From: Dermatophilus congolensis
GTDB taxonomy: Bacteria > Actinomycetota > Actinomycetes > Actinomycetales > Dermatophilaceae
Direction: 5' to 3'
DNA length: 49,971 nucleotides
Assembly: GCA_030538115.1 (NCBI GenBank)
Contig: JAUNUP010000022.1
Location: 1-49,971, forward strand
Shown: positions 1 through 8,192 of the stretch, piece by piece
How positions within the stretch are numbered: position 1 is the stretch's first letter
How the letters are laid out: each line of letters begins with the position of its first letter
Position numbers and translations under genes: made by a program
Notes under the pieces: model-generated
What the model saw: the letters and a program-made list of their open reading frames with translations, nothing else
Database searches by the model: none
Told to the model about the DNA's origin: nothing

Positions 1-690
1 CCTCACACACGAGAAGCGACCAGCATAGAAGCGGCACGAAACCCGCACCGGTTCAGCGATCGGGGGAGTGGGGGTGGCTGCCGGATCGGCGTTGTTCGTG
101 ATTGCGAACGTGGTGCGGTACGAGTCGGCGCCGGGGGCGTAGATGTCGCGCTGCGTAAGCGTGAAGGCACCGTCGATGGTGCGCGCCTGCGTGGTGATGG
201 TGATGGGGCTGGTGCCGGTTGTCGTCTGCGACACGGGGACCCAGACGTTGCGCGGCTTCGCGACCCCGGCCGGCGAGCCGAGACCGTCGGCAGGCACGTA
301 CCCAGGGCCGTGCAGCACGCCCGTCGAGCCGTCAGTCGACGCGTCGGTGACGAACCAGGTGCCGCAGGCGAAGTCCTCGAAGAACTGCCCCATCGTCTCC
401 CCGTGGCGCCACACGCCACAGTTCAAGTCCTGCCCGATGGAGATTTTCGAGATGGGCCAGGCGCCCTCGATGGTGGACTGCGGCGACTGGGCGCCCCAGT
501 CGTAATCGGTCTCAGGCCCAAGGTCGCCCCACACCCAGGTGGGATCGGTGGTGTTCTGCTCACCCAACGCAGGCACGGCAGTGGCGGAGAACACGAGGGC
601 ACACAGTGCTGCGGCGACCTTCGCCCGACGCAAGTGCAGCCCATCCCGCCAGTATTCGTAGCGGTGTCGCCCAACCGCGTCCCTGCGCAT
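1..690 (-). CDS. secreted protein of unknown function, 3' part cut off by the window edge
   Basis: Reading leftward from an ATG at 690-688, this frame stays open for 230 codons to the window edge, so the C-terminus is missing. A GAGG motif lies 8 nt upstream of the ATG, which decides the start; a GTG two codons earlier is too close to it. The N-terminus has a basic stretch (about residues 1-26) followed by a hydrophobic Ala/Val segment ending near VPALG, which is a plausible Sec signal peptide. The mature part is rich in Thr, Gly, Trp and Asp with a few Cys residues and looks like a beta-rich extracytoplasmic protein. I do not recognise the family. No CTCA-N16-GCCGATA promoter is seen upstream, so flagellar co-regulation is not supported. 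Confidence 0.7.
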   Translation of the reverse strand, partial: MRRDAVGRHRYEYWRDGLHLRRAKVAAALCALVFSATAVPALGEQNTTDPTWVWGDLGPETDYDWGAQSPQSTIEGAWPISKISIGQDLNCGVWRHGETMGQFFEDFACGTWFVTDASTDGSTGVLHGPGYVPADGLGSPAGVAKPRNVWVPVSQTTTGTSPITITTQARTIDGAFTLTQRDIYAPGADSYRTTFAITNNADPAATPTPPIAEPVRVSCRFYAGRFSCVR

Positions 691-1138
691 CTTCACGTCC
701 TCACGACAATGCACGCCCGGTGCTAGAAAACCGATCCCTGGTCTAGCGGTGAGGGGCCGCTGTCCTCTCCGATCGACATGATGGGAGCGAGCTTGAGCTT
801 GAACGCGCAGACGGACACAGAACTCCCTTGAAACGAGGATGGACGAGTCTGCCGTGTCTATTGCCTACCTCAGAAGCGCGGCGAGCCTCACGCGTCATCA
901 CGACGGTGCGATCAAGCATCCATGAGTCGGCGTGGCTGGTTGCAGGCGTGCGGAATTCCCCTCAGAAGCTGCGTGCGCAGGCCGATGGGAGTCTGTCCAC
1001 GCACGGAGGGAATCGACCGACGGAGACGGCCCTGCGCAGCGGTGGGATACAGGCCAGCTGGATCTCCCTATCGACGAACTAGCCTCGTGATTTCGCGCTG
1101 GGCGTGATGGGGTGGCGTGGAACGTGAAGAAGAGCGCT
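691..1138. other. intergenic stretch without a recognisable gene
   Basis: Roughly 450 bases between the secreted-protein gene and the insertion sequence. Short open frames exist (for example 828-1082 and 922-1107), but none has a convincing ribosome binding site, coding bias or recognisable motif. It may hold decayed coding sequence associated with the insertion event. I see no RNA gene in it. Confidence 0.5.
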
Positions 1139-2855
1139 CCTGACCTGCGAGAATGGTGATTGTCTAGATCAATTCCCTGCAGTTCGATGGAGCACTCTTC
1201 AGGTGAAGAAGCGTAGCGGGTTCTACCCGGTTCTCAGAGTCGGTGCCGCGGGTGTGAACGCGGTCGGGAACGCCGGTGGCGTGTTGTTGACGTCGACGGT
1301 GCGGGCCTCGGGCCTGGACAGCGCGTTGAGCGCTGCGCTGGAGCCTTGGAGACCATCGAACAGCGTGCATGATCCGGGCAAGGTGCTGTTGGATCTGGCG
1401 ATCACCCTGGTGTTGGGTGGGGACGCGTGCAGCGACACCGGTCTGCTGCGGGCCGAGCCGGGCGTGTACGGGCCGGTCGCGTCGAATCCGACGATCTCAC
1501 GCACGATCGCGGCCCTGGCCGCCGACGCCGGCAGGGTCGAGGCCGCGGTGGCCGCGGCCCGCCGGGCAGCCCGCGCTCACGTATGGTCACGCGCTGGTGA
1601 ACACGCCCCCGACCTCGGGCTCGACGCGGGCAGTCCGCTGGTCATCGATATCGACGCCACCTTGGTGACGGCGCATAGCGAGAAGGAGAACGCGGCCGCG
1701 ACGTTCAAGCGGGGATTCGGGTTTCATCCGTTGTGCGCGTTCGTGGACCATGGCCCCGACGGCACCGGCGAACCGTTGGCGATGCTGCTGCGGCCCGGGA
1801 ACGCCGGGTCGAACACGGCCGCCGACCACATCACCGTGGCTCGCCAGGCAATGAAGGCCCTGCCCGGGGTGAACGCCTACCGGCCCGGTAAGAAGGTGCT
1901 GTTCCGGACCGACGGGGCCGGGTGCTCGCACGCGTTCGTCGAATGGCTGCACGCCCGCGGCGTGCAATACTCCGTGGGCTACACCCTCCCCGACACCATG
2001 CCTGACCTGTACAAACTCATCCCCGCCGACGCGTGGGCCCCGGCCGTGAACAGTGCCGAAGACCCTCGCGAGGGAGCGGATGTCGCCGAGATCACCGGGA
2101 TGCTCGACCTGGCCTCCTGGCCCGACGGGATGCGGATCATCGTGCGCCGGGAACGCCCACATCCAGGGGCGCAGCTGAGGTTCGATGACGTCCAGGGATA
2201 CCGGCTGACCGCGTTCGCGACCAACACCCGGCGCGGACAGCTCGCCCACCTCGAGCTACGCCACCGACGCCGGGCCCGCTGCGAAGACCGCATCCGCATC
2301 GCCAAGGACACCGGCCTGACCAACCTCCCGCTGAAACACTTCGCCGCGAACCGGATCTGGCTACTCATCGTGCAACTGGCCGCCGACCTGCTCGCCTGGC
2401 AAGCGCTCCTCGGCTTCGCCGGGCACGAAGCCGCCTGCTGGGAACCCAAACGACTTCGCGTTCGGCTCTACTCGATCCCGGCGACCCTGGCCCATACCGC
2501 CCGACAAGTGCACCTCAGAGTCAAGGACACCGCCCCGTGGGCTGACCTGCTCATATCCGCCTACCAGCGACTCGCAGCCGTACCCGTCGCGCCCGGCTGA
2601 CACCCGGCACCGACCGTCCCGACAACCCCTGGCAGAACCCCTCGTGCGTGGAACACGACGCCCACCGATGCGATGACCGGCACCCTGTCACACCCCGATG
2701 CCACAATCACTCAAATCAAGCGGCAACGACGCCGCCCAAGCCCACGATCCGACCGCGCGAAAAATCGAGACTAGATGAATTTTCTGGACGAAACTGGTTC
2801 GAGTGCTCATGAAGAGCGTTTAGAGCACCGCCGATAGTGGGCATTGTGCGTCAGG
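1139..2855 (+). mobile_element. IS1380-family insertion sequence (boundaries tentative)
   Basis: One transposase gene flanked by short non-coding ends. The tentative outer ends are CCTGAC at 1139-1144 and its reverse complement GTCAGG at 2850-2855, with weaker similarity continuing inward (AGAATG near 1150 against ACAATG on the opposite strand near 2845). IS1380 members such as ISEcp1 also start with CCT, and the resulting 1.7 kb length fits the family. I could not find a matching target-site duplication, so the element may be old, or the ends may be placed wrongly. It lies at the left border of the flagellar island. Confidence 0.5.
1203..2600 (+). CDS. IS1380-family transposase
   Basis: A 465-residue DDE transposase starting at GTG 1203. 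The acidic triad is visible: Asp in VIDIDATLV (residue 149 or 151), Asp237 in RTDGAGCS and Glu361 in RCEDRIRIAKDTGL, which is the usual spacing for IS1380 proteins. The segment between Asp237 and Glu361 is long, as expected for the inserted beta-strand domain of this family. The gene appears intact, with no internal stop or frameshift, so the element may still be active. It catalyses cut-and-paste or copy-type movement of the surrounding element. No accessory gene is present. Confidence 0.9.
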   Translation: MKKRSGFYPVLRVGAAGVNAVGNAGGVLLTSTVRASGLDSALSAALEPWRPSNSVHDPGKVLLDLAITLVLGGDACSDTGLLRAEPGVYGPVASNPTISRTIAALAADAGRVEAAVAAARRAARAHVWSRAGEHAPDLGLDAGSPLVIDIDATLVTAHSEKENAAATFKRGFGFHPLCAFVDHGPDGTGEPLAMLLRPGNAGSNTAADHITVARQAMKALPGVNAYRPGKKVLFRTDGAGCSHAFVEWLHARGVQYSVGYTLPDTMPDLYKLIPADAWAPAVNSAEDPREGADVAEITGMLDLASWPDGMRIIVRRERPHPGAQLRFDDVQGYRLTAFATNTRRGQLAHLELRHRRRARCEDRIRIAKDTGLTNLPLKHFAANRIWLLIVQLAADLLAWQALLGFAGHEAACWEPKRLRVRLYSIPATLAHTARQVHLRVKDTAPWADLLISAYQRLAAVPVAPG

Positions 2856-3085
2856 ATAGGTCTCTGCTCGAACGCTACGGGAATTGGTGGTCCCTTTTCG
2901 CAGAGTCAGTTGGTGGGCACGCAGGAGGTTCCGGATTCTTGCGTTCTGTTGCCGGTCAGACGGTTTCGGCGGTTCCTTAAGGAGGTTTGGCCGTCGCGCT
3001 CTGGTCTTAATCGCGCTCGTCCACCTATCGCCGTTTCGTTGAGATTGCGACCACGGAATACACTGAGCTACCTAATGGGTCAATC
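2601..3085. other. non-coding stretch between transposase and glycosyltransferase
   Basis: About 485 bases with lower GC than the neighbours. The left half is probably the right end of the insertion sequence. A relaxed sigma-28-like match (TGAA-N16-GCCGATA, 2810-2836) occurs in it, but no gene I can support follows; a 44-codon GTG frame at 2837 has no ribosome binding site. The glycosyltransferase gene converges onto this stretch from the right. Confidence 0.4.
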
Positions 3086-4159
3086 TCAGGGAGCGAGTCT
3101 ACCTGAATCAACTCGGGTCGAAACGAGTGCGCTGCTTAGCTTCTGGTAGCGACCGGCTTCTGTTTCGTTCCCTAGTGCCTGATGGAAGGCTGCTAAGTTT
3201 CTGGCGGCTAGGTGACTTCCTCTGCCTGCGACTGACCCCACCAAGCGACTGTTGTCCCCGATCTCCAGCGATCGAAGCCAAGCTGCTTCGACTAGAGGGA
3301 GGAGCGATGAGGCGCGCTCGGGCGCGGACAGAGCTGCGTCAAGAAGAAGGTCTCCCAAAGCGAACGGGATATCTGGTGATTGGGGCCAGCGTTCCATCGC
3401 CGCCTCGGCCAGTGCGATCCCCTCATCGAAGAGATGCGACTTCTTCAACACATAGATAGCTCGGGAGTCCAAGTCGTGGCGCCATGCTTCGTCGGGATTG
3501 GCAGATAGAGCGCGGGAGTAGTGGTTCACTGCCTCAGCGAACCGGTCTTGGAGCTCAAGGTCCTTGCCCAGTTGGTAGTGCAGGTATGGGTCACCGTTGG
3601 AATCGCGGAGCGCCGCGCGGAGCAGGAGCTCGTTTCGTCCACGCTTGGAGAGTAGTTGGCTCGGTTCATAGCCATCGTGGGCGAGGAGCAGTGGGATAGC
3701 GAATCGTTCACCGACAGGAGTTGGCTGCTCGTGAATGCGCCCTTGGTATCTGACGCCGCGAGGCGAGATGCGCACGATTGAGGAGAATTCCTGCTCGAGC
3801 CGTCCGTCAAGCTCGAAAGTGCTGCAGACTTGCACGACTCCTGCTCGCTCTGGAGGCAGTGCCCGGAGGCGCTCGAGTGTCGCAGCCCCTTCGGTGAGCC
3901 ACTCATCGGCATCAAGAACCAGGGTCCAGTCCGCGTCTGCGGCGTCGAGGGCGAGGTTTCGAGCGTGAGAGAAGTCGTCTCTCCACGGCGCGCTCACGAC
4001 AACCGCCCCGTGAGATCGTGCGATGGAGACCGTTTCATCAGTGGATCCAGTGTCTGCCACGTAGGCTGCGTCGACATGAGGCATGACGCTGGCGAGAGCT
4101 CTGCCTATGCAACGCTCCTCGTTGCGCGCGATCATGGCCAGTTTCACACTGAAAACCAT
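3086..4159 (-). CDS. family 2 glycosyltransferase with TPR-like C-terminus, likely flagellin-modifying
   Basis: A 357-residue protein. The ATG at 4159-4157 is chosen because GGAGGAAG sits just before it; an in-frame upstream ATG at 4234 lacks this. The GT-A fold signatures of family 2 are present: KLAMIARNEE at residues 6-15, DTGSTD at 36-41 and the metal-binding DxD in LDADEW (Asp83, Asp85). Residues from about 185 on form helical repeats (HYQLGKDLELQDRFAEAVNHY) typical of TPR-containing transferases, which often serve protein substrates. It is transcribed divergently from fliC and has its own CTCA-N16-ACCGATA promoter, so it is expressed with the flagellar regulon. The inferred role is O-glycosylation of flagellin in the cytoplasm before export. 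The sugar donor is unknown; a GDP-fucose synthase gene lies 8 kb away. Confidence 0.8.
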   Translation of the reverse strand: MVFSVKLAMIARNEERCIGRALASVMPHVDAAYVADTGSTDETVSIARSHGAVVVSAPWRDDFSHARNLALDAADADWTLVLDADEWLTEGAATLERLRALPPERAGVVQVCSTFELDGRLEQEFSSIVRISPRGVRYQGRIHEQPTPVGERFAIPLLLAHDGYEPSQLLSKRGRNELLLRAALRDSNGDPYLHYQLGKDLELQDRFAEAVNHYSRALSANPDEAWRHDLDSRAIYVLKKSHLFDEGIALAEAAMERWPQSPDIPFALGDLLLDAALSAPERASSLLPLVEAAWLRSLEIGDNSRLVGSVAGRGSHLAARNLAAFHQALGNETEAGRYQKLSSALVSTRVDSGRLAP

Positions 4160-4203
4160 GCTTCCTCCTCGAGCAGCGAGAGCCTTGACCGACTTACGTG
4201 TTC

Positions 4204-4230
4204 TATCGGTCGCGCCGAAGATGTAGTGAG
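4204..4230 (-). promoter_or_regulatory. sigma-28-type promoter of the glycosyltransferase
   Basis: On the minus strand CTCA (4230-4227) is followed by exactly 16 nt and ACCGATA (4210-4204). Spacing and sequence match the other promoters in this window. Transcription would start near 4197, about 38 nt before the ATG. Confidence 0.75.
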
Positions 4231-4367
4231 GCATTGCGGGCAGAAGCCTTTTGCGCTGGTCTTAGGAGTGGGGCCGCGAAAGCGACAGGGCGGCAGCGGT
4301 ATTCGACGCGCAAGTGAGTGCGGACACAGGCTCCTTTCGAACCGAGGAAAAGTTCTTCGGACGATCG

Positions 4368-4394
4368 CTCAGGTCACTCGATGGCGCGCCGATG
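4368..4394 (+). promoter_or_regulatory. sigma-28-type promoter of flagellin
   Basis: CTCAGGT begins at 4368; 16 nt after CTCA comes GCCGATG (4388-4394). Transcription should begin near 4401, giving a leader of about 130 nt before fliC. It diverges from the glycosyltransferase promoter about 140 bp away. Confidence 0.8.
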
Positions 4395-4402
4395 AGTGAG
4401 CT

Positions 4403-4475
4403 GTCGGGATCAAACCCCCGGCAACCAGCCGGGGCAGGATGCCTCGACATGACTGGTTAGGACGACACAACAGTC
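4403..4475 (+). ncRNA. structured 5' leader of flagellin mRNA
   Basis: Two stem-loops sit at the very 5' end of the predicted fliC transcript. The first pairs GTCGGG (4403-4408) with CTCGAC (4443-4448), continues with ATC/GAT (4409-4411 with 4438-4440), and is capped by CCCCGGC/GCCGGGG (4416-4422 with 4428-4434) around an AACCA loop. The second pairs GACTG (4451-4455) with CAGTC (4471-4475). The leader to the ATG holds seven GGA triplets, including the Shine-Dalgarno, which is the kind of site CsrA binds in other flagellin leaders. Whether it acts as an mRNA stabiliser, a CsrA target or a ligand sensor is not known. Confidence 0.5.
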
Positions 4476-4530
4476 AACGAGTCCACCACGGATGGAGGGC
4501 TCGGACCCCATTCCACGAAGGAGCTTTATT

Positions 4531-5589
4531 ATGGGTCTTCAGATCAACACCAACGTCAACGCACTCAACGCGTACCGCAACCTCACGGGCACGCAGGGCA
4601 GCATGACGACCAGCCTTGAGCGTCTCTCCTCCGGTCTGCGCATCAACCGCGCCGCCGATGACGCTGCGGGCCTCGCCATCTCCGAGAAGCTGCGTTCGCA
4701 GGTGAACGGTCTCAACCAGGCTCAGGCCAACGCTCAGGACGGCGTTTCGCTGATCCAGACCGCTGAAGGTGCACTCAACGAGACGCACGCCATCCTCCAG
4801 CGCATGCGTACGCTGGCCGTGCAGTCTGCGTCGGACACCAACACGACTGCGGACCGCCAGGCGATCCAGAAGGAGGTCGACGCTCTCGTCACGGAGATCG
4901 ACTCCACCACGGAGCGCACGCAGTTCAACGGCATGAACCTCCTGGACGGTACCTTCACAGGCAAGTCGCTGCAGATCGGCGCCAACCAGAACCAGACCAT
5001 GGACGTCAACATCCAGGCCATGGACGCTACCGGGCTGGGCATCACCGGGCCTGCCAAGGGCCTTGCCGCCAATGGCACGCCCGGCACCGTGGGTGGCAAC
5101 GTCATGACCGGTACATTCACGATCGACGGCACCGACGTCAAGAACTCCGAGGGCCTGACCGTTGGTACTTGGGACGACGCGGCCGGTGAGGCCACGTTCG
5201 ACGCTGTGAAGGACGGCGCCACCATCGATGGCACCGTGACCTTCGGAACGGCTGGCTCGGGCCAGACGTCCTTCAGCGTGAGTTCGGCCATCGATCTGAG
5301 CACGCAGGCCGGCGCGGTTGCCTCGCTCGGTTCCATTGATGCCGCCATCCAGCGGGTTTCCGACCAGCGCGCCGATCTCGGTGCCCTGCAGAACCGCCTG
5401 AACCACACCATCAACAACCTCGGTGTGTCGGCGGAGAACCTGGCCGCTTCGGAGTCGCGTATCCGTGACACCGACATGGCGAAGGAAATGACGAACTTCA
5501 GCCGTTCGCAGATTCTGCAGCAGGCCGGCATCTCGATGCTGGCTCAGGCCAACCAGTCCAGCCAGGGCGTTCTCAAGCTGCTCGGCTGA
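4531..5589 (+). CDS. fliC: flagellin
   Basis: A 352-residue flagellin, the filament subunit exported by the flagellar type III apparatus. The start at 4531 is set by the conserved N-terminus MGLQINTNVNALNAYRNL and by AAGGAG 7 nt upstream; an in-frame ATG at 4492 would add a non-conserved leader. The D0/D1 helices (SSGLRINRAADDAAGLAISE, about residues 30-49; LQRMRTLAVQSAS) and the C-terminal helix ending GVLKLLG are well conserved. The variable central domain (about 150-275) is short, so this is a compact flagellin with many Thr and Ser residues open to O-glycosylation. It is followed at once by a strong hairpin and then fliD. Confidence 0.97.
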   Translation: MGLQINTNVNALNAYRNLTGTQGSMTTSLERLSSGLRINRAADDAAGLAISEKLRSQVNGLNQAQANAQDGVSLIQTAEGALNETHAILQRMRTLAVQSASDTNTTADRQAIQKEVDALVTEIDSTTERTQFNGMNLLDGTFTGKSLQIGANQNQTMDVNIQAMDATGLGITGPAKGLAANGTPGTVGGNVMTGTFTIDGTDVKNSEGLTVGTWDDAAGEATFDAVKDGATIDGTVTFGTAGSGQTSFSVSSAIDLSTQAGAVASLGSIDAAIQRVSDQRADLGALQNRLNHTINNLGVSAENLAASESRIRDTDMAKEMTNFSRSQILQQAGISMLAQANQSSQGVLKLLG

Positions 5590-5629
5590 TCCGGCTGACA
5601 GCAAGGGATGAACAAGGCATGACCCCGGA

Positions 5630-5657
5630 GGGGCGTGGGCACACTCGCCCACGCCCC
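5630..5657 (+). terminator. hairpin after fliC
   Basis: An 11-bp perfect stem, GGGGCGTGGGC (5630-5640) with GCCCACGCCCC (5647-5657), and a 6-nt loop. There is no clear U tract, so it may be partial; fliD has no promoter of its own and probably depends on read-through. Confidence 0.7.
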
Positions 5658-5711
5658 TTCGTGGCATGACCGGCAACCCAACGGGAACGAAATCCAGGGA
5701 AGGAGTGAACC

Positions 5712-7094
5712 ATGCAGATCAGCGGTTTGATGACTGGCTTCGATGCCGCCTCAGTCGTCGATCAACTCATGGCCGTGGAACGGCTGGGAGCCAACAAGAT
5801 CAAGACGCGCCAGACGCAGGCGGGCGCGGTTTCGCAAGCCCTCACGCGACTCAATGGCGTTGTGAAGTCCATGGGTGATGCGGCCAAGGCGGTCTCCAGC
5901 CAGATCACCAGCGAGAGCATCTGGAACAGCGCGAAGGCAACTTCGAGTAACCCCAGCGCGGCGACCGTTACGGCGCGCAATGGAGCCTTGGCCGGCTCGT
6001 TGACGTTCAGCGTGGAGTCCACTGCCACGTCCGGTGCCCTCATCGGCGGTAAGACCTTCGAGTCGCCCACCACATCGATTGGCGGTGACGCCGGTCAGAC
6101 GTACTCGTTCGGCATTTCCGACGGCGAGGGTAAGCAGCTCACCGAGGTGAGCATCGCTGGCGGCGCGACCATCGAAGACGTGGCGAAGGCGATCAACGAC
6201 CAGAAGTCGGGCGTCAACGCCACCGTCGTCAAGGTGAACGACAACGACTACCGGCTGCAACTCACGTCGAACAAGACCGGGGCCGTGTCGAACCTCACCC
6301 TCACGGACGGCACCGCGCCGAATGGTGCGTTGAACCTGCTGGGCAGCATGAACACGCTGTACAACGGCACCGATGCGTCGATCAAGGTCGGCGAAGGCGC
6401 GAACGCGTACTCGCTCAAGTCGAGCACCAACACCTTCAACGGTGTGCTGCCCGGCGTGGACGTGACCGTGCTCAAGGCCGACAGCGGCACCCCGGTCACC
6501 GCGCAGGTGACGCAGGACATCGATGGCATGGCAGCCAAGGTGCAGGCCATGGTCGACGCAGCCAACGAGGCGCTGAGCAACATCCGCATCAACTCGAAGG
6601 CCGACCTCGTCAACAAGGGTGACAAGAAGGCCGACGGCGTCTTCGTCGGAGACGCCACCACGCGGGCCGTCACCAACCAGATCACCAACGTGTTCGTCGG
6701 CTCTTCGGCGAACCTTCCCAGCATCGCTGGGGTGAGCATCGACAAGTCGGGCTCCATCACGTTCGACAAGGCGAAGTTCACCGAGGCGTTCGGCAAGGAC
6801 CCCGCTAAGGTCGAGGCGACCCTCACCCAAACTGCGAAGAACCTTGAAGAGGTCGCCAAGGGTGCGACCAACGCGACCAACGGCTCGATCGCCATGGCGA
6901 TCAAGGGTCAAGACGCGATGGTCAAGAACTACACCGACCAGATCAACCGCTTCAACGAGCGCATGGACATGAAGGAGCAGACGCTCATGCGTCAGTACAA
7001 CGCTCTCGACTCCATGCTCAGCAAGATGAAGTCGCAAGGTGACTGGCTCGCGGGTCAGCTCGCTTCGCTGCCCACGCCGAACAGCAACAACTAG
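5712..7094 (+). CDS. fliD: flagellar filament cap protein FliD (hook-associated protein 2)
   Basis: A 460-residue cap protein that sits at the tip of the growing filament and folds flagellin subunits into place. The N-terminus ISGLMTGFDAASVVDQLMAVE is the classic FliD start (Pfam FliD_N), and the C-terminus (about 230-455) has the long coiled-coil helices ending KEQTLMRQYNALDSMLSKMKSQGDWLAGQL. Start at 5712 follows AAGGAG at a good distance. No sigma-28 motif is found in the fliC-fliD gap, so fliD is probably expressed by read-through past the hairpin, which would give less cap than flagellin. A long hairpin follows the gene. Confidence 0.95.
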   Translation: MQISGLMTGFDAASVVDQLMAVERLGANKIKTRQTQAGAVSQALTRLNGVVKSMGDAAKAVSSQITSESIWNSAKATSSNPSAATVTARNGALAGSLTFSVESTATSGALIGGKTFESPTTSIGGDAGQTYSFGISDGEGKQLTEVSIAGGATIEDVAKAINDQKSGVNATVVKVNDNDYRLQLTSNKTGAVSNLTLTDGTAPNGALNLLGSMNTLYNGTDASIKVGEGANAYSLKSSTNTFNGVLPGVDVTVLKADSGTPVTAQVTQDIDGMAAKVQAMVDAANEALSNIRINSKADLVNKGDKKADGVFVGDATTRAVTNQITNVFVGSSANLPSIAGVSIDKSGSITFDKAKFTEAFGKDPAKVEATLTQTAKNLEEVAKGATNATNGSIAMAIKGQDAMVKNYTDQINRFNERMDMKEQTLMRQYNALDSMLSKMKSQGDWLAGQLASLPTPNSNN

Positions 7095-7120
7095 AGCGAC
7101 AACGGCACGTTGCCGACCTC

Positions 7121-7160
7121 GAACACCGTGGATCCCCACATCGGGATCCGCGGTGTTCGT
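7121..7160 (+). terminator. hairpin terminator after fliD
   Basis: A 16-bp stem with one G-U pair: CGAACACCG(T)GGATCC at 7121-7136 with GGATCC(G)CGGTGTTCG at 7145-7160, loop of 8 nt, then a T-rich stretch TCGTTCATC. Confidence 0.75.
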
Positions 7161-7166
7161 CGTTCA

Positions 7167-7193
7167 TCAAGTCGTCCGACTGACGGCCGATGG
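7167..7193 (+). promoter_or_regulatory. probable sigma-28-type promoter of fliS
   Basis: ATCA-N16-GCCGATG, one base away from the exact CTCA pattern and with the same 16-nt spacing. It lies just after the fliD terminator and about 85 nt before fliS, where a promoter is needed. Confidence 0.55.
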
Positions 7194-7278
7194 GAAGGGC
7201 AACAAGGCCGCCCTCCATGGTCTTCACACCACGGGGAGAAACCCCGCCACGCTGTGAGAATCGCAGGTAAGGAATCGA

Positions 7279-7665
7279 ATGAGCACCCAGGCCCAGCTCC
7301 GCAACCGGTACGCGCGTGAGGCCGTCACGACCGCCTCACCGGCCCAGCTCGTCGTGATGCTGTACGACCGTCTTCTCAAAGACCTCACGGTCGCCGAGGG
7401 GGCCATCCAGGCCAACGACATTCAGGGCAGCCACGCGGCGCTCGTGCACGCGCAAGACATCCTTCACGAGCTGAACGCCACCCTCGACACCTCGGTGTGG
7501 AAGGAGGGGGAGTCGCTCAAGCGTCTCTACGAGTGGTGCATCGAACAGCTCATGCAGGCCAACTTCTCCAAGACCGTCGAAGGCGTTCACAACGCCCGCG
7601 AAGTCCTCGAGCCCATCGCCGACGCGTGGCGCCAGGTCGCCGCGGGCATGGTCGGGGGCAACTGA
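7279..7665 (+). CDS. fliS: flagellin export chaperone FliS
   Basis: A 128-residue helical chaperone that binds the C-terminal helix of flagellin in the cytoplasm and delivers it to the export gate. The N-terminal YAREAVTTASPAQLVVMLYDRLLKDL is the family signature (Y-x-x-x-x-V-x-TASP-x-Q-L-x-x-M-L-Y-D). Length is typical. AAGGAA precedes the ATG by 5 nt. The next gene begins one base after the stop, so the two are translated together. Confidence 0.95.
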   Translation: MSTQAQLRNRYAREAVTTASPAQLVVMLYDRLLKDLTVAEGAIQANDIQGSHAALVHAQDILHELNATLDTSVWKEGESLKRLYEWCIEQLMQANFSKTVEGVHNAREVLEPIADAWRQVAAGMVGGN

Positions 7666-7666
7666 C

Positions 7667-7975
7667 ATGTCCCTCGCCGCCTGGGAGGCATTTCTCACCG
7701 AGGCAGAAAATGACCTCGACGCGAGTGAAGAAGCCGTGCGCTCCGGATCCACCACCACGGTGCCCGAGTGGGAGGCGCCCACCGACCTAGGCGACATGCC
7801 TCCCGCGCTTGCCGGCCGCGTGAAGAACCTCATCGAGCGCATCGGCGTACTCGCGACCTTCGTGAAGTACCAACTCACCGCCATCGACGCCGACATCGAG
7901 CACGTGCACAAGCAGGAACAGCAGAAGGGCACCCACAACCGTGCCGTCGCCCTGTTCCTCGATGCCTCGGTGTGA
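7667..7975 (+). CDS. small helical protein, possible FliT/FlgN-type export chaperone
   Basis: A 102-residue protein whose ATG follows the fliS stop by one base. It has an acidic N-terminal part, a Trp-Pro-rich middle (PEWEAPTDLGDMPPAL, about residues 33-48) and a long C-terminal helix (RVKNLIERIGVLATFVKYQL onward). I recognise no catalytic motif. Position between fliS and flgK, small size and helical make-up fit a chaperone for the cap or hook-junction proteins (FliT or FlgN function), and neither of those genes is otherwise seen in the window. The assignment is by context only. Confidence 0.6.
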   Translation: MSLAAWEAFLTEAENDLDASEEAVRSGSTTTVPEWEAPTDLGDMPPALAGRVKNLIERIGVLATFVKYQLTAIDADIEHVHKQEQQKGTHNRAVALFLDASV

Positions 7976-8004
7976 TCGAACTGTGTCGAACACCAATCCT
8001 GAGA

Positions 8005-8029
8005 AACGCCCGGATAACAGCCGGGCGTT
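8005..8029 (+). terminator. terminator after the fliS operon
   Basis: AACGCCCGG (8005-8013) pairs with CCGGGCGTT (8021-8029), loop ATAACAG, followed by TTCCTCGT. It separates the fliS pair from the flgK promoter. Confidence 0.75.
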
Positions 8030-8051
8030 CCTCGTCTCGTGAGTCGGCTTT

Positions 8052-8078
8052 CTCAGGGGCAGGTAAGAACCGCCGATA
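8052..8078 (+). promoter_or_regulatory. sigma-28-type promoter of flgK-flgL
   Basis: CTCA at 8052-8055, 16 nt, GCCGATA at 8072-8078. The leader to flgK is about 105 nt and contains a small GCAGT/ACTGC hairpin. Confidence 0.8.
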
Positions 8079-8192
8079 GGTAGACACACGTTCAGGTACG
8101 GACACCAGAACGGCAACGACAGAAAACCGTGCAGTCGAGTGAACTGCTACACACCCGCGGCACTCGGCCGCTCTCACGGATGAGGAACTCAC

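Noticed and set aside
828..1107. Short open frames as a truncated integrase or regulator
   Set aside because: No recognisable motif, no ribosome binding site, and overlapping frames are equally open.
1126..2820. GAAGAGCG near both ends of the IS as its terminal or target repeats
   Set aside because: The match is short and imperfect; CCTGAC/GTCAGG ends fit the IS1380 family better, though still without a target duplication.
2810..2836. TGAA-N16-GCCGATA as a further flagellar promoter
   Set aside because: No supportable gene follows, and the site probably lies in the right end of the IS1380 element.
4403..4480. Possible cyclic-di-GMP (GEMM) or SAM-type riboswitch in the fliC leader
   Set aside because: CAAACC followed by a hairpin and GGCAGGATGCC is reminiscent, but the invariant GEMM segments after the hairpin and the second conserved arm are missing. 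Kept only as an uncharacterised structured leader.
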